NCBI GenBank assembly: GCA_039720395.1
Contig: CM077834.1
Coordinates: 3,554,607 to 3,618,606 of the forward strand
Direction: 5' to 3'
DNA length: 64,000 bases
Source of the DNA: Liquidambar formosana
Lineage: Eukaryota > Streptophyta > Magnoliopsida > Saxifragales > Altingiaceae
Of the stretch, positions 1 to 11,950 are shown in pieces. Position 1 is the first letter of the stretch, and the number at the start of each line of letters is the position of its first letter. The position numbers and the translations under genes are program-made. The notes below the pieces were generated by a model that worked only from the letters and a program-made list of their open reading frames with translations, made no database searches and had not been told where the DNA came from.

Positions 1-760
1 TTTGAATTTGAAGAAACCCAAACGATTTTTGTTTTCAACTGCAATAACTGAAATAAAAAACACAGGTCTTCACACCAAAAATAAAATAAAATAAAATCAC
101 ATACCCATATTGCTCCCCAATAATTTGTCCAAAAGAAATACAGTTCAGAACTAAACGCCAGCATACACAGAATCAAAATCTCATCCATTCAAAGTGGCAC
201 AGGTGATTACACAATGTCACCTGTTACAAAATAGAGTTCATCAATTCAATTACATAATACACAGATCAGTTTAAAGGAGCTTAACCTCTTAAGTATTATC
301 CATTTACCGCTCCATGTCAGTCCAAATTAAAAAGAAAAAGCAAAAACATAAAATGAGAAGGGATAGGAAAATGTAAATCAGTTTAAAGTAGCTTTGAAGA
401 TTATACCATTTTTGTAATAAAAATGAAGAATACCTGCAGCCGAGGAGCTTTCAAGATGTACTAAAAACCCTAAAATGGAACAAAAAATAAAATCCATAAG
501 AAGAAGATAAAATAAATAAAACAAATAAGACGATAGACAGAGAATGAGAGAAGGAGGAACCATACCTAAGGAAGCGCAGTTAGAAGAGATGGGGCTGTTT
601 GAGTTTTGAAAATAAAGAGAGGAAAGGGAAGCTTTCTTCTCGAGTTGTGCGGGAGAAGCTTTGCGTTTTGCCCTATTTTCAATTTTTTTTTTCTTTTTTA
701 AGTTGACAGGTGTCCTATTGTTGGTAAATAGAGTGGGGAAAAAAAAAAAGAGAATAAAAA
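1..760 (-). other. Possible 5' exons of a gene leaving the left edge
   Basis: On the minus strand two segments end in good splice-donor consensus: one ending at 566 (CTTAG|GTATGG) and a short one at 434-469 preceded by a TTTTAG acceptor and followed by CTGCAG|GTATTC. The longest open frame (378-794, minus) is low-complexity, rich in Phe, Leu and Lys, and looks non-coding. I infer an untranslated leader with introns whose coding part would lie left of the window. No protein is recognised. This is a weak call; the stretch could also be the tail of the neighbouring Helitron. Confidence 0.22.
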
Positions 761-801
761 CTATGGGCTGACACGTAATTAGTTTAATAATCACCCATAG
801 T
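760..801. repeat. Short inverted repeat (stem-loop)
   Basis: ACTATGGGCTGA at 760-771 pairs with TCACCCATAGT at 791-801 with one bulged base, giving an 11-bp stem around a 19-base AT-rich loop. It lies between the Helitron coding region and the possible left-edge gene. The loop is too large for a typical Helitron terminal hairpin and no CTRR end follows at the right spacing, so I give it no function. Confidence 0.35.
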
Positions 802-1354
802 AACCAAAGGTCCTAGGTCATAATATAAGGAAGACACTTAATGATAGTGAAGATTAGTATCATCTTAACCGTAAGTATTAAGTGAGAAGACAAACGAAAT
901 TCAAAAAATATCCATATTAGTGTGGATAATTGCAGTATTGTGTATTACTGTTTACCAAGTCAATAGTATACTGTTTGCAAATACTATGTATTTACACTTG
1001 ATAACCAAAAGGCTGCTGTACAAATCAACAATGCAACCGGTCCAAAATAAACCCATTTAATATGTTCTTGTACAATGGATGCGGATGGGAACAAAATCAA
1101 AAACATGTCATTACATCATCCTTTAAGCCACAGCAAAAGCTCCTGTATTGTTAGGACAAAATATGGGTAAACAAAAGTAACACATCTATTGGGGAAAATA
1201 ATCAAAAGAAGTATGTATTTATTATTAAAACCAACTAAGAGATTTGAATGCAAGGTTTATTGGTGTACCTTTGTTATGTCTTGGAGGGTCAAAATCCATC
1301 ATCACCATGCCACCACTGCCATGCACCTGCATTGGAACATTAAGTCTACTTTGA

Positions 1355-1522
1355 TAAATATGTTAAAGTAAATATATAAATACACAATGGCACAATTATA
1401 TGAAGTTGTAGAAAATTTATGACATTATACTTAAGATAAATATGCTAAAGTAAATATATATAAATACACAATGGCACAACTATATGAAGTTGTAGAAAAT
1501 TTATGACATTATACCTAAGAAT
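1355..1522. repeat. 84-bp tandem duplication
   Basis: Two copies of an 84-bp AT-rich unit lie side by side; for example TACACAATGGCACAA starts at 1381 and again at 1465. Copies differ by only a few bases. The array lies just downstream of the Helitron helicase stop codon, in its 3' untranslated or 3' subterminal region. No coding capacity is seen. Confidence 0.85.
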
Positions 1523-1542
1523 GTATAATGGGCATTACAACG

Positions 1543-4500
1543 TCATGCATTTTGTACTCTACCAAGAGCATCCTTGTAAACCACATTTCTAGTATAACCC
1601 TCTGGCTTTCCCTGGCTAAGTATTAAGATCCTCAAACCGGCTCTTGAAGTTGTACGTGAAATTGCAACATAAAGTTGACCATGGGTGAAAACAGGGTTGG
1701 GTAAGAACACACCAACTCGATGTAATGTCTGCCCTTGACTTTTGTTTATCGTCATGGCAAAGGAAACACGCAAGGGAAACTGTCGCCTTCTAAGGACAAA
1801 TGGCAAATTTGTATCCGAAGGGGACATAACAGTCCGAGGAATAAACACTGATCGACCTATATTGGTTCCTGTTATAATTGTGGCTTCTACAATGTGTGTA
1901 TGAATCTTCTGAATGATAAGGCGTGTACCGTTACAAAGCCCAATGGATGGATCAAGGTTCCTCAATAAAACTACCGGCACACCAACCTTTAATTCTAAGC
2001 AATGATCAGGAATTCCATTAGGCTTCAAAGAGTTCAAGTATTCAACGGGGTATATATTATCTTGATTAGATAAATTGCCATCACCACAACAGCTTTCATC
2101 CGCACTTAAGCAACATCGAGTCGGCCCAGGGATTAAAGAGAGCATTTTTGAATTTATTTCATCAACATCAACATTCTTAGGCGCAAGGATTGCACGCTCT
2201 TGTAAATAGGAACTATCAAGATAACGTTCTTTTAAATTAGGATATATGTCATCAATCAATGCTTGAATTCCTCGTCCTTGGTCTTTTAGGAGAAGATCAT
2301 CCGGGATGCGTATCCAATCAGACTCACCATTTGCTGATAATGGCAATCCGGGCAAAATTCCATCTCCAACATCAAGTATCCATTTTGAAAAATCTTCAAC
2401 TTCCTTACGGGTTTCATCAGTAAGGCTACCTGATGAAACATACATGTTAGTTGTGGGATGGAAAAACAGGATATTCTAGCCAATGATTTGACATATGTAA
2501 TGAAGTAAGTTTACCTAATGAAACACGCATGTTAGTAGTGAGACGAAAAACATGACATTCTGCCCAAAGATCCGATCTTTGCAATGAAGCTGCAACAATG
2601 CCTTCTCTGCCTTTTTTTGGAACAACAGGTAAAAGTTGCCTGAAGTCTCCTCCAAGTAGAACTGCTTTGCCACCGAATGCTCTATCTGAAGCATGTGGAC
2701 CATTAAATTTCATCAAATCGCGAAAAGTTCGATCAACCGCTTCAAATGCATAGCGGTGAATCATTGGCGCTTCATCCCAAACAATTAAGTGCGCCTGCTG
2801 AATCAACTCAGCAAGAGGGCTTTGCATGCTAATGGAGCAAGTTGACGACTCATGAAGGTTGATCGGAATTTTGAAACGGGAATGTGCTGTTCTTCCTCCA
2901 GGTAAAAGGAGGGATGCTATCCCTGAAGATGCAACTGCAAGGACTATTTTTTGCTCACTCCGTAACTTTGCAATAATAGTCCGCCACAAAAAAGTTTTCC
3001 CAGTCCCACCGCTTCCATACACAAAATACAATCCACCCAAATTATTTGTGCATGCATGCATAACGGTGTCAAACACCAACAATTGCTCAGTATTCAATTT
3101 AACATGCAACATTTGAAATTCTTGCAACAAAGAATTAGCATCATAGCTTAATTCTTCACGAATAAGCTTATTTACAATTACATGTCGTTCTCGAAACATA
3201 GGAAATGGCATGCCAGGGAATTCCCGTAAAGACCTACCACTCTTATTCAAGATGTTTTCTATTTCACATAGCGCCATGTTCTTTAACTCATCATGTGGCA
3301 ATTCTAGCGCCATATTACCCAATTCTCTCATTGACCTTAAATGCAAATCATCTACAAATATTTCCCAATATTTAGCCCATAAGTCACATGGATTTGTAAC
3401 TTCACAGAACATTAGCATTGTTGCAAACATATGCCGTAGTTGGTTTGCAGATGCCCATGTGTTTGCTTCCAAAAGAGCTTCACTCCATTCGTTGTCATCA
3501 TGAAGAAGACCAAGTGCAATGCAAGCATCCTTAAATGTTGGATACTCAACCCCATCAATAGTTCGCAAATCTTTATAACATGTAGCTCCCCGAACAATAT
3601 GAAGTAGCATACGAAGGTAATATCGCTCACCAGAGGTAGGATGAGCAAAAGGTAATCTTCCAATCGTATTACCACTTAGCCGCATAGTCCACTTCTTTAT
3701 TTCACTCTTCCACACCCAAGAACGTGGGAATTCAGCATAAGTCAAATTACGTGCATCTGGGTGTTCCTCATTTGCTTTAAACCATTGAGTGAGCATAGTC
3801 TTATCAATAGTAGATCTTGAAATGACATCTTGAGGAATATCATCATCACTAAAGATCAAACTTTGTTGGTCTTCCAAATGGTATTGCAAGCGCTCAACTG
3901 CAGGATGTCGTTGTTGCAAATCAAACTCAAAGACCCGCCAACATGCTTCAGAAGATGAAATGTAACGACAGTCTAAATATTGCTTAACTTCATCGACCTG
4001 ACGAAATTGTTGGGGATGACTAGAAGCATGTTCTGCAACATTATTATCTTCAATCACAATAGTTGCTCTGTCTGGGCCTTTATGAACGTACTTGTATAAG
4101 TACTTTATTATTCTAAAATGGCTTACAATCTCAACATTTATATGACAGTCAAATCGCGTCACCAATTCTAGATTGTAAGGGATTACCCATCTATTATCGA
4201 CCACAATGTTATTAACAACAATCGTGTTGCCATCATTACGTCGACGATATACTGGGTAACCACTACCATCAAAAGTGGTTTCATCACAAAAATCTCTTGG
4301 GTATCTTTTTGTGCACTTTCCATCAACCATGCACGGTGCATTTGGATTAAGTACACCGCAAGGGCCATGGATCATGCATCGACCAACTGTTTCATACGCA
4401 AGAGGATTTGTCTGCTGGTTAGGAAGTTCAGCACAAACAATAGAATCAATAGCCTCTGCTGAATTTATCTTATGATCACTTGACAATGTAAGAAGAATGT

Positions 4501-7057
4501 GAGCATGTGGTAGTCCTCGCTTTTGAAATTCAATAACATGAAGATCTATGACAAAGAACATGTGTGGTAAAAAATGCAATTAATTAAGATAGACAATAAT
4601 AAGATATGATACATTAAGAAAAAACGTGTATGATAAGAAATGCAATTAATTAAGATAGACAATAATAAGATGTGATACACTAAAAGAAGAGAGATGTGTA
4701 GAAGATTTATCATATGATCACTTAACAATGTAAGAAGAATGTGAGCATGTGGTAGTCTTCGCTTTTGGAATTCAATAATATGAAAATCTATGACAATCAT
4801 GTGTGGTAAAAAATGCAATTAATTAAGATAGACAATAATAAGAAGTGATACATTAAGAAAGAACATGTATGGTAAGAAATGCAATTAATTAAGATATAAT
4901 AAGATGTGATACATTAAAAGAAGAGAGATGTGTAGTAGATTTACCGGCAACTACAGTTCCAAACATCTTTTGAACTTTGAAATCATGAAGTAGTTGTTTT
5001 AATTTGATTTTGAAAACTCGAGCAACAATATCAGGCCTATCTTCTGGCCGTTGAGATGGTATCAAAGAAATAGCCATGCCTACTTCAGTCCATTTTGGAT
5101 TGCAGGTGAAAGTAATAAAAAGATCTGGCGGACCAGCCCATCGGCATATAGCCATAGCATCTTGATAGTTTTGGATGATATTTCGTGGTCCACCAGTGAA
5201 AGAGGATGGAAGGATGAAACGTCTTCCAATAGCACCAGGAATACTATCTCCGGCTACAACAGCATCTTGCAATCCTTGGTAAAGTTCAGCGCGCAACGTC
5301 TTTTGATTATCTCTTACCCATTTCAAGCGTTGTTCTTCAATAGCTGCATAAGCATCGACAACATATTGTTGGAAAGCACGACCACCTTGTAAAAGTGTTT
5401 TGCCTTCTAACTCACGATATTGTAATCTAAATGCATAAAATTCCCTTATGGATACTGTAGTTCGAACGGACCTGGCAGGGACACTTCCTACTCGATAAGG
5501 TATTCCTATTCTCCACCCATCTTCACCATAAGGAAACAATAATGGATATTGTAGAGGCATATAGCTTGGATGTATCTCACTAATCCTTTGTAACCTCTGG
5601 TCAAAAGTGGAGAGAATAATATCACGATGATTAACATTTTCAAAACCATCTCCAACCATCAAGGCTGCCACTTCATCACTCGTTGGATGCACATATTGCC
5701 TCCAATTTCCACCTCTACTTTCAAGAATTCTTATGCGCAAGTCTTGCACTTGATTTATATCAAGTAATTGACGGGCACTTCGATAAACATTGGCATAAGG
5801 ATTAATCTCATAAAGCATAGACTTTAATCCTTGAATGACCAAAGTGTTAACTTGGCCCACATGAGTGTTGTTCCCCATTGCACAAATTCTATTCTGGGTC
5901 TCATTATGTGTATCATGAATATATAGTTGGGCAAATTTTGGCGTGACACCTTGTGGGGGTAATAGCGACCCTATTTTATGATAGTTCCCTCCACTAATTC
6001 GAAAAGCATAAGGGCCTCGACCATCCACCACACTCCGATCAATTTTTCCTCCCATTGAGGTAAAAGAAAACATTGCATTATAAGTTCTAATTAGCTCTTT
6101 GAACTTTGAACTTCTAATGTCGTGTTTTCCATCAAATAGTTCCTGTAAGAACGGAGGTGTCTGCAATAACAATGGGATATCAACTTTCCCATTTTGGCAA
6201 CATAGATTAAATTCTGGATTTCTCATGAAACTCCGTGAGGTCCTCTCCTGAACCCACATTCTGGCACCACAATTAAGACATGTAGAAGTAGGTGAACCAA
6301 ATATCCAACGCTGAGTAAAAATGCGTCGTCTAGTTGTGTTAGTATGAGCGGGAGGTAGTTGTATCCCTATAAAAATTTGTGTAAGAGAAATGAAACGATT
6401 ATCTAAGTTTAAAACTACATAGTAAGAGTTCATATTATTACCCTCATCTATTATGGAACCCTCAATTACGTTGGATGCATTCACTAATATAGTTCTTTGT
6501 CGTAGTAGTTGCATCCTAGATGGTTGAGGTAATAAATGAGAGGATAACATGGATGGTGTGGATGCTTGAGGCAATTGTGCAACTGAACTTTCACCTAATA
6601 TTAAGAAGTCAAAGTTAACAAACAAAGGTGACTTCATAACCGATGATTACTATTATTTAAAGTATTAAAACATGTCTTACCAATATAAAGTGACGTTGTG
6701 GTCGCATGGTTCTCATCTAAAATGAATGTAAATTCATTATGCCCATTAGAGTGTTGTTGATAGCTCGTTGAAGGGGCATTATGTCCTATGGGCCCTTCAC
6801 AAACCATCCTAGTTGCACGATGAAGGCCACACAAAGAGTTTGTGGCGTTTGTGGGAAATAAGCCCCTTTTGATTCGTAGGAGTTGCATTCTACGATGTCG
6901 AGCTAATAGTTGGGAACACTTCAAACATGAGGATTGGGGAGGATTTGTGATTGAATTTTCACCTAATGTTAAAAAAATTAGGAAGATCTATATGGTAATG
7001 TACTTAACATAAAGTGAAGAGTGTGGGTAATGTACCTGATAATATTGGTATAGCCAT
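1543..7057 (-). CDS. Helitron Rep-helicase transposase, six exons
   Basis: My model is complement(join(1543..2429, 2515..4545, 4945..6366, 6442..6594, 6681..6962, 7036..7057)), 4797 nt and 1598 aa, ATG at 7057. All five introns are GT-AG and phase 1, and no exon has an in-frame stop. Domains in order are an N-terminal Cys-rich knuckle (CLNCGARMW...[10 protein letters not shown]), a Helitron-like N domain ([14 protein letters not shown]), the HUH motif (GLPHAHILL, created across the 4945/4545 junction), and the two-tyrosine Rep motif ([10 protein letters not shown]). A PIF1 helicase follows with Walker [12 protein letters not shown], Walker [19 protein letters not shown] and a C-terminal [11 protein letters not shown]. 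The family nicks, unwinds and strand-transfers the element as single-stranded DNA in the nucleus. Length is normal for plant RepHel proteins. Exons at 6442-6594 and 6681-6962 encode related segments (both contain RMQLLR), an internal exon duplication. Splice sites are predicted by eye. Confidence 0.82.
4700..4820 (-). repeat. Intronic second copy of the HUH-motif exon start
   Basis: The intron at 4546-4944 contains a partial copy of the start of the next exon, offset by 242 bp (TATGATCACT at 4471 and 4713). The copy keeps a usable acceptor (TCATAG| before 4787) and still encodes [14 protein letters not shown], including both HUH histidines. It then runs into stops, so it cannot replace the real exon without a further splice. 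It is either a decoy or alternative exon, or simply a local duplication. Confidence 0.7.
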
Positions 7058-8435
7058 ATTCAATGTAATAGTGTAAACAAATTGACTTGACCTCTACAGT
7101 GTCCTATTTGGGAGGGGTAAAATAATAACTATTAGAATTACCATAAATAAAAGTTCATCGGAAAAAACAAACAACACTAAGCACACCAAAGATCACCTTA
7201 ACAATAGTATAAAAAAAAGGACATAGACGTTCGATAAGATTATTGAAAAAACTAATCAAATAATAGTAATAAGTAACATCAATAGAGAATGTAATTTATC
7301 TAACAATTGAACTGTTAAATAACAACTAATTTCACCAAACCAAATTAGAGAATATAATGTAATCCGCATGAATGGACTATCTCAGTTTCCTGTGTGTTTC
7401 CTATGCGTCCAAAGATTTAATGTTTGACAATTTCGAATGCTTATAAACCAGAATCGAAATGATAGATTAATCTAAACAAACCTAACCGAAAGAAGACCGA
7501 AAGAAGATCACAAATTTAGGAGGGAAAAAAAAATTACAAATTTTACAAATTAGAGAAATAGAAGTGAAAAATGCATGTGCAGAGGAGAAAATTATATTAC
7601 CACTTCTAAATAATTTTCCTAATGGAAGTTTGAAGCAAACAAATTTATTAATGTGTCTGGTAAAAGTATTGATTTTTTAGAGGGAAAGAAGAATAGAAAT
7701 AATTTTGAAAAAAAAATTAGCACTGAACAATTTTGAAGTAAAACCTTAAAAATTGAATTGAGTTTTTGTATGTGCGTGAAAGAGAGAGAAGAGAAAATAG
7801 AGCATGAGATGGGATGGAAAAAAAGGTAGGAAATGGTGAGAGAGTTGATAATTACCTTCCGAAGGTGCTGTGGTGAAGCCTCTTGTCGATCACATTTGAA
7901 ACAATAATGGAGAGGATGAAAATGGGAGGAAATGGGGAGGAAATTGGAATTTGAAAATAGGTTTAAGAAGAGGAGACAGAGGGAGAGTGAGGGTGAGAAC
8001 TTATTCACTGTTTGTGGAGAGTGCGGTAAGGTTATGAATTTCAAAATCTAAAATGGGTTTTGAAATGGGTGTGGCAGGAAAACGTTGTGGCCACGTGTGC
8101 TACCTTCCAGATGAAAGGAACATAAAAAATCCTCATTCCACATCCTACTTTCCAAATCAAATAAAAGAAATCATCATTCCACAACAACCTATATCAGAGT
8201 AACAGAGGATTAATTGTAAACAATTACCCCACTATAGAATCACTTTCTATTCCTACTCATTGGAAAAGCCAATATAAGGAATTATTTGGTTAACACTCCA
8301 AAAGTACTTCAATTGGTCTTAGAGGAAAAAGAGAATAAACATCAATCAATAAATAAATAACAATGGGGAAAAATTATTCATTATGTATAAGAAACTCAAA
8401 ATATTTGGGAACATAAAACAGCATAATACATCTAT
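7058..8435 (-). other. Helitron 5' leader with probable untranslated exon
   Basis: There is no convincing protein here. On the minus strand a splice donor (CGGAAG|GTAATT, exon end 7856) closes a pyrimidine-rich stretch at 7856-8044 that looks like an untranslated exon upstream of the RepHel start codon. A similar donor (CTCAAG|GTATAG) lies near 11438, after a CT-rich stretch at 11440-11600. I infer a multi-exon untranslated leader. Confidence 0.4.
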
Positions 8436-8439
8436 TAAT

Positions 8440-9500
8440 GTAAGGCATTCTTTACCTTATACTTTGGAAGTACTTCAATCAAATTAATCTTAGAGGAAAA
8501 AGAGTTTCTTTTATTATTCTTTTTCTTAAAAAGGCATACCTTTGAAAAGTCACTACAATATGCAAGGATTTTAATTGAAACATATGATATTTTTCTGAAA
8601 TATAATATGCCCATCACCATAATCTCAGTAAACACCACCACCTAAAACCATGTCTGAAAAAGCATCAAACGTAGAATTCTCAAACTAAGCTAGTCAATCG
8701 ATCCCTAACTAAAATACCAAGTATGCATAGAAATCAGTAACACAATTTGCAACTAAAATACTTTTCCAACTAAACTCTAAAAGAATTAGAGAAGAATTAG
8801 AGAACAATACATTGGATTCAAATTACCAAAGAATTCTTGTAGGAAGATGTAATTATTGGGATGGATTAAATTATTAATAACGTAAGAGACTGAAGTCGTT
8901 AGGCTAACTTTTTTCCTCTTTCTCCATTTTTCTTTTACACAATAAAGCAAGGATTTTAATTGAAACATACGATATTTTTCTACAATATAGTATGCCCATC
9001 ACCATAATCTCAGTAAACACCACCACCAACACCATGTCTAAAAAAGCAGCAAATGTAGAATTCTCAAACTAAGCTAGTTAATCGATCCCTAAATAAAATA
9101 TCGAGTATGCATAGAAATCAGTAACACACTTTGCAACTAAAATACTTTTCCAACTAAACTCTAAATGAATTAGAGAACAATACATTGGATTCAAATTACC
9201 AAAGAATTCTTGTAGAAAGATGTAATTATTGGGATAGATGAAATAATTAATACCGTAAGAGACTCAAGTCGGTAGGCAGATTTTTTTTCCTCTTTTTCCA
9301 TTTTTATTTTACACAACAAAGCAAGGATTTTAATTGAAACGAAAGATACTTTTATGAAATATAATATGCCCATCACCATAATCTCAGTAAACACCACCAC
9401 CAAAACAATGTCTAAAAAAGCATCAAACGTAGAAGTATCAAACTAAGCCAGTTAATCGATCCCTAAATAAAATACCGGGTATGCATAGAAGTCGCAAATC
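8440..9500. repeat. Three tandem copies of a ~380-bp unit
   Basis: The marker GCCCATCACCATAATCTCAG occurs at 8609, 8994 and 9368 (spacings 385 and 374). Long stretches around it, including AATTCTTGTAG and TAATCGATCCCTAA, repeat in the same order. Small internal indels separate the copies. They are non-coding and part of the Helitron leader. Confidence 0.88.
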
Positions 9501-9985
9501 AATTTTTTTTTCATACCTTATGGCGCCGTAGGTGCAACAAAGTCTGAAAATCTTTTTAGTAGAGATCCTGCAATAATATACTCTTCTTTTATCAATAATA
9601 ATGGAAGAAGGAAGCCCTTAAGAATTGAAATGAATGTAAGTGCTGATATTCACAACAATAAAAACACCAAAATGGAATTTTAAAAATTGATTGAGAAAAA
9701 AATAGACAAATTCAAATCTATTGACTCAAAAACTGACATTGAACAACTCAAAAAATCTATTGACTTCTCATATCAATTTTTTTTTCATACCTTATGGCGC
9801 TGTAGGTGCAACAAAGTCTGAAAATCTTTTTAGTAGAGATCCTGCAATAATATACTCTTCTTTTATCAATAATAATGGAAGAAGGAAGCCCTTGACAACT
9901 GATATGAATGTAAGTGCTGATATTCACAACAATAAAAACACCAAAATGGAATTTTAAAAATTGATTGAGAAAAAAAAGAGAAATT
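9490..9985. repeat. Two tandem copies of a 274-bp unit
   Basis: TCATACCTTATGGCGC starts at 9511 and 9785. The roughly 190 bp after each start is almost identical. The unit ends in the ATTGATTGAGAAAAAA segment that seeds the next array, so adjacent arrays share edges. Confidence 0.88.
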
Positions 9986-10425
9986 CAAATCAATGTTAGC
10001 ATGTAACTGACATTCACAGCAATAAAAACTGACATTGAACGACTCAAAAAATCTATTGACCTCTCTTGATATAGCTCAACCAATTTAGGCAACATGTTCA
10101 ATGAGAAGTAAAAATTGATTGAGAAAAAATAGAGAAATTCAAATCAATGTTAGCATGTAACTGACATTTACAACAATAAAAACCATCATTGAACAACTCA
10201 AAAAATCTATTGACCTCTCTTGATATAGCTCAACCAATTTAGGCAACATGTTCAATGATAAGTAAAAATTGATTGAGAAAAAATAGAGAAATTCAAATAA
10301 ATGTTAGCATGTAGCTGACATTTATAGCAATAAAAACCGACATTGAACAACTCAAAAAATCTATTGACCTCTCTTGATATAGTTCAACCAATTTAGGCAA
10401 TATGTTCAATGAGAAGAATAAGAAC
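9959..10425. repeat. Three tandem copies of a 154-bp unit
   Basis: AATGTTAGCATGTA occurs at 9992, 10146 and 10300, exactly 154 bp apart. Each unit carries GACATTGAACAACTCAAAAA-like and TTGATATAG(C/T)TCAACC stretches. It follows directly from the 274-bp array. No reading frame is conserved. Confidence 0.9.
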
Positions 10426-10524
10426 ACAAAAATCAACAACTCGAAATATTTATTAAATTTTATTGCTATAACCCAACCAATTTATGCAATATATTGAATG
10501 AGTAATCTGAATAATTACATTCTT

Positions 10525-10850
10525 AGAGACAAAGCATTAGAGTCTAAGAGAACTAATGAAGTTACAATCTACATCAACATGAATTTCTAATTTAAAAAGA
10601 AAACACTTATTATAAGAAAAAACACTTCTTCTCTCACCTTATGAGATATCATTAACAATTCCCTTTTCAATATACCTGACAATTGAAATTTTGGAGAAAA
10701 AAAAAAAACAGAGCATTAGAGTCTAAATTAGAGTCTAAGAGAACTAATGAAGTTACAATCTACATCAACTTGAATTTCTAATTTAAAAAGAAAACACTTA
10801 TTATAAGAAAAAACACTTCTTCTCTCACCTTATGACATATCATTAACAAA
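10525..10850. repeat. Two tandem copies of a 191-bp unit
   Basis: AGTCTAAGAGAACTAATGAA starts at 10541 and 10732. The following 110 bp, including a TTATAAGAAAAAACACTTC segment, is nearly identical in both. Confidence 0.85.
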
Positions 10851-11265
10851 TCTCTTCACTGGTAATTAAAACCCATAACCCACCCAAATCCACCCAAATC
10901 TCTCACATTTCCCTTTTCAATATACCTGACAATTGAAATTTTGGAAGCAAAAAAAAAAAAAAAAAAAAAAAAAATTAGACGAAGGTAGCTAAAAAGAAAG
11001 TAGCAGAAACCGTAGGTTGAAACCACCCAAATCTCTTCACTGGTAATTGAAACCCATAACCCACCCAAATCCACCCAAATCTCTCACATTTCCCTTTTCA
11101 ATATACCTGACAATTGAAATTTTGGAAGCAAAAAAAAAAAAAAAAAAGAATTAGACGAAGGTAGCTAAAAAGAAAGTAGCAAAAACCGTAGGTTGAAACC
11201 ACCCAAATCTCTTCACTGGTAATTGAAACCCATAACCCACCCAAATCTCTTCACTGGGAATTGAA
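10849..11265. repeat. Tandem ~180-bp units with poly-A cores
   Basis: CTTCACTGGTAATT-type starts lie near 10861, 11042 and 11218. The first two units each hold ACCCATAACCCACCC, a poly-A core (10950-10974 and 11132-11147) and AGACGAAGGTAGCT; the third is partial. The spacing change (181 then 176) reflects poly-A length. Confidence 0.85.
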
Positions 11266-11576
11266 ACCCTCAAAAACGAACACATGGATCCCATGAAACT
11301 AAGATAAAATGAGAAACCCTACATTGAATATGTCTTCTAACCCACCCAAATCTCTTCACTGATAAACACATGAATCCCACCAAACTCAAAGTGAAAGTGA
11401 AAAATGCGAGAGAAAAAATTAAATTTGAACAACTATACCTTGAGTCCATGACACAATAACAGAGGATTCCATTGGCACCGGCAAACAGAGAGAGAGAGAG
11501 TATGCGTGTGAGTGAGCGTAAACAGAGAGAGAGAGCGAGAGTGCGTGTGCAAGTGAGAGAGAAGTGGAGTGAAATT

Positions 11577-11950
11577 TGAAATTTGAATATGGCTTTGAAG
11601 AGAAAAGAAGGGAGAAGATGAGAGAGAGGAGGTGTATCGTTCAGAAAAAACAGGGGGGGGCAGACGTGTGGGTGTGCTGTAATGGGAGGGAAAAAAAGAG
11701 GGAAAAAAAAGAGAAAAAAAAAAAAAAAAAAAGAGAGGAAAACCAAGAGTTGAGCCACGTAGCCCTTTTGAAATTTGAATATGGCTTTGAAGAGAAAAGA
11801 AGGGAGAAGATGAGAGAGAGGAGGTGTATGGTTCAGAGAAAAACAGGGGGGGGCAGACGTGCGGGTGTGCTGTAATGGGAGGGAAAAAAAGAGGGAAAAA
11901 AAAGAAAAAAAAAAGAGAGGAAAACCAAGAGTTGAGCCACGTAGCCCTTT
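11577..11950. repeat. Two tandem copies of a ~192-bp unit at the Helitron 5' end
   Basis: ATTTGAATATGGCTTTGAAG starts at 11581 and 11773. Each copy includes a G-run, GCAGACGTG, purine-rich DNA and GAGTTGAGCCACGTAGCCC. The second runs straight into the terminal segment, so the amplified unit includes part of the element's 5' subterminal sequence. Open frames across it are low-complexity and I do not treat them as genes. Confidence 0.88.

Noticed and set aside
378..794. 138-aa minus-strand open frame
   Set aside because: Composition is dominated by Phe/Leu/Lys from T- and A-runs; no domain, and two splice donors interrupt it.
760..801. Inverted repeat as the big Helitron's 3' hairpin
   Set aside because: Loop is about 19 nt and no CTRR terminus lies 5-12 nt beyond it on the minus strand.
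4546..4818. 90-aa frame starting in the Helitron intron
   Set aside because: Its only recognisable part is the duplicated HUH exon start; the rest is AT-rich repeat. Treated as a duplication, not a separate gene.
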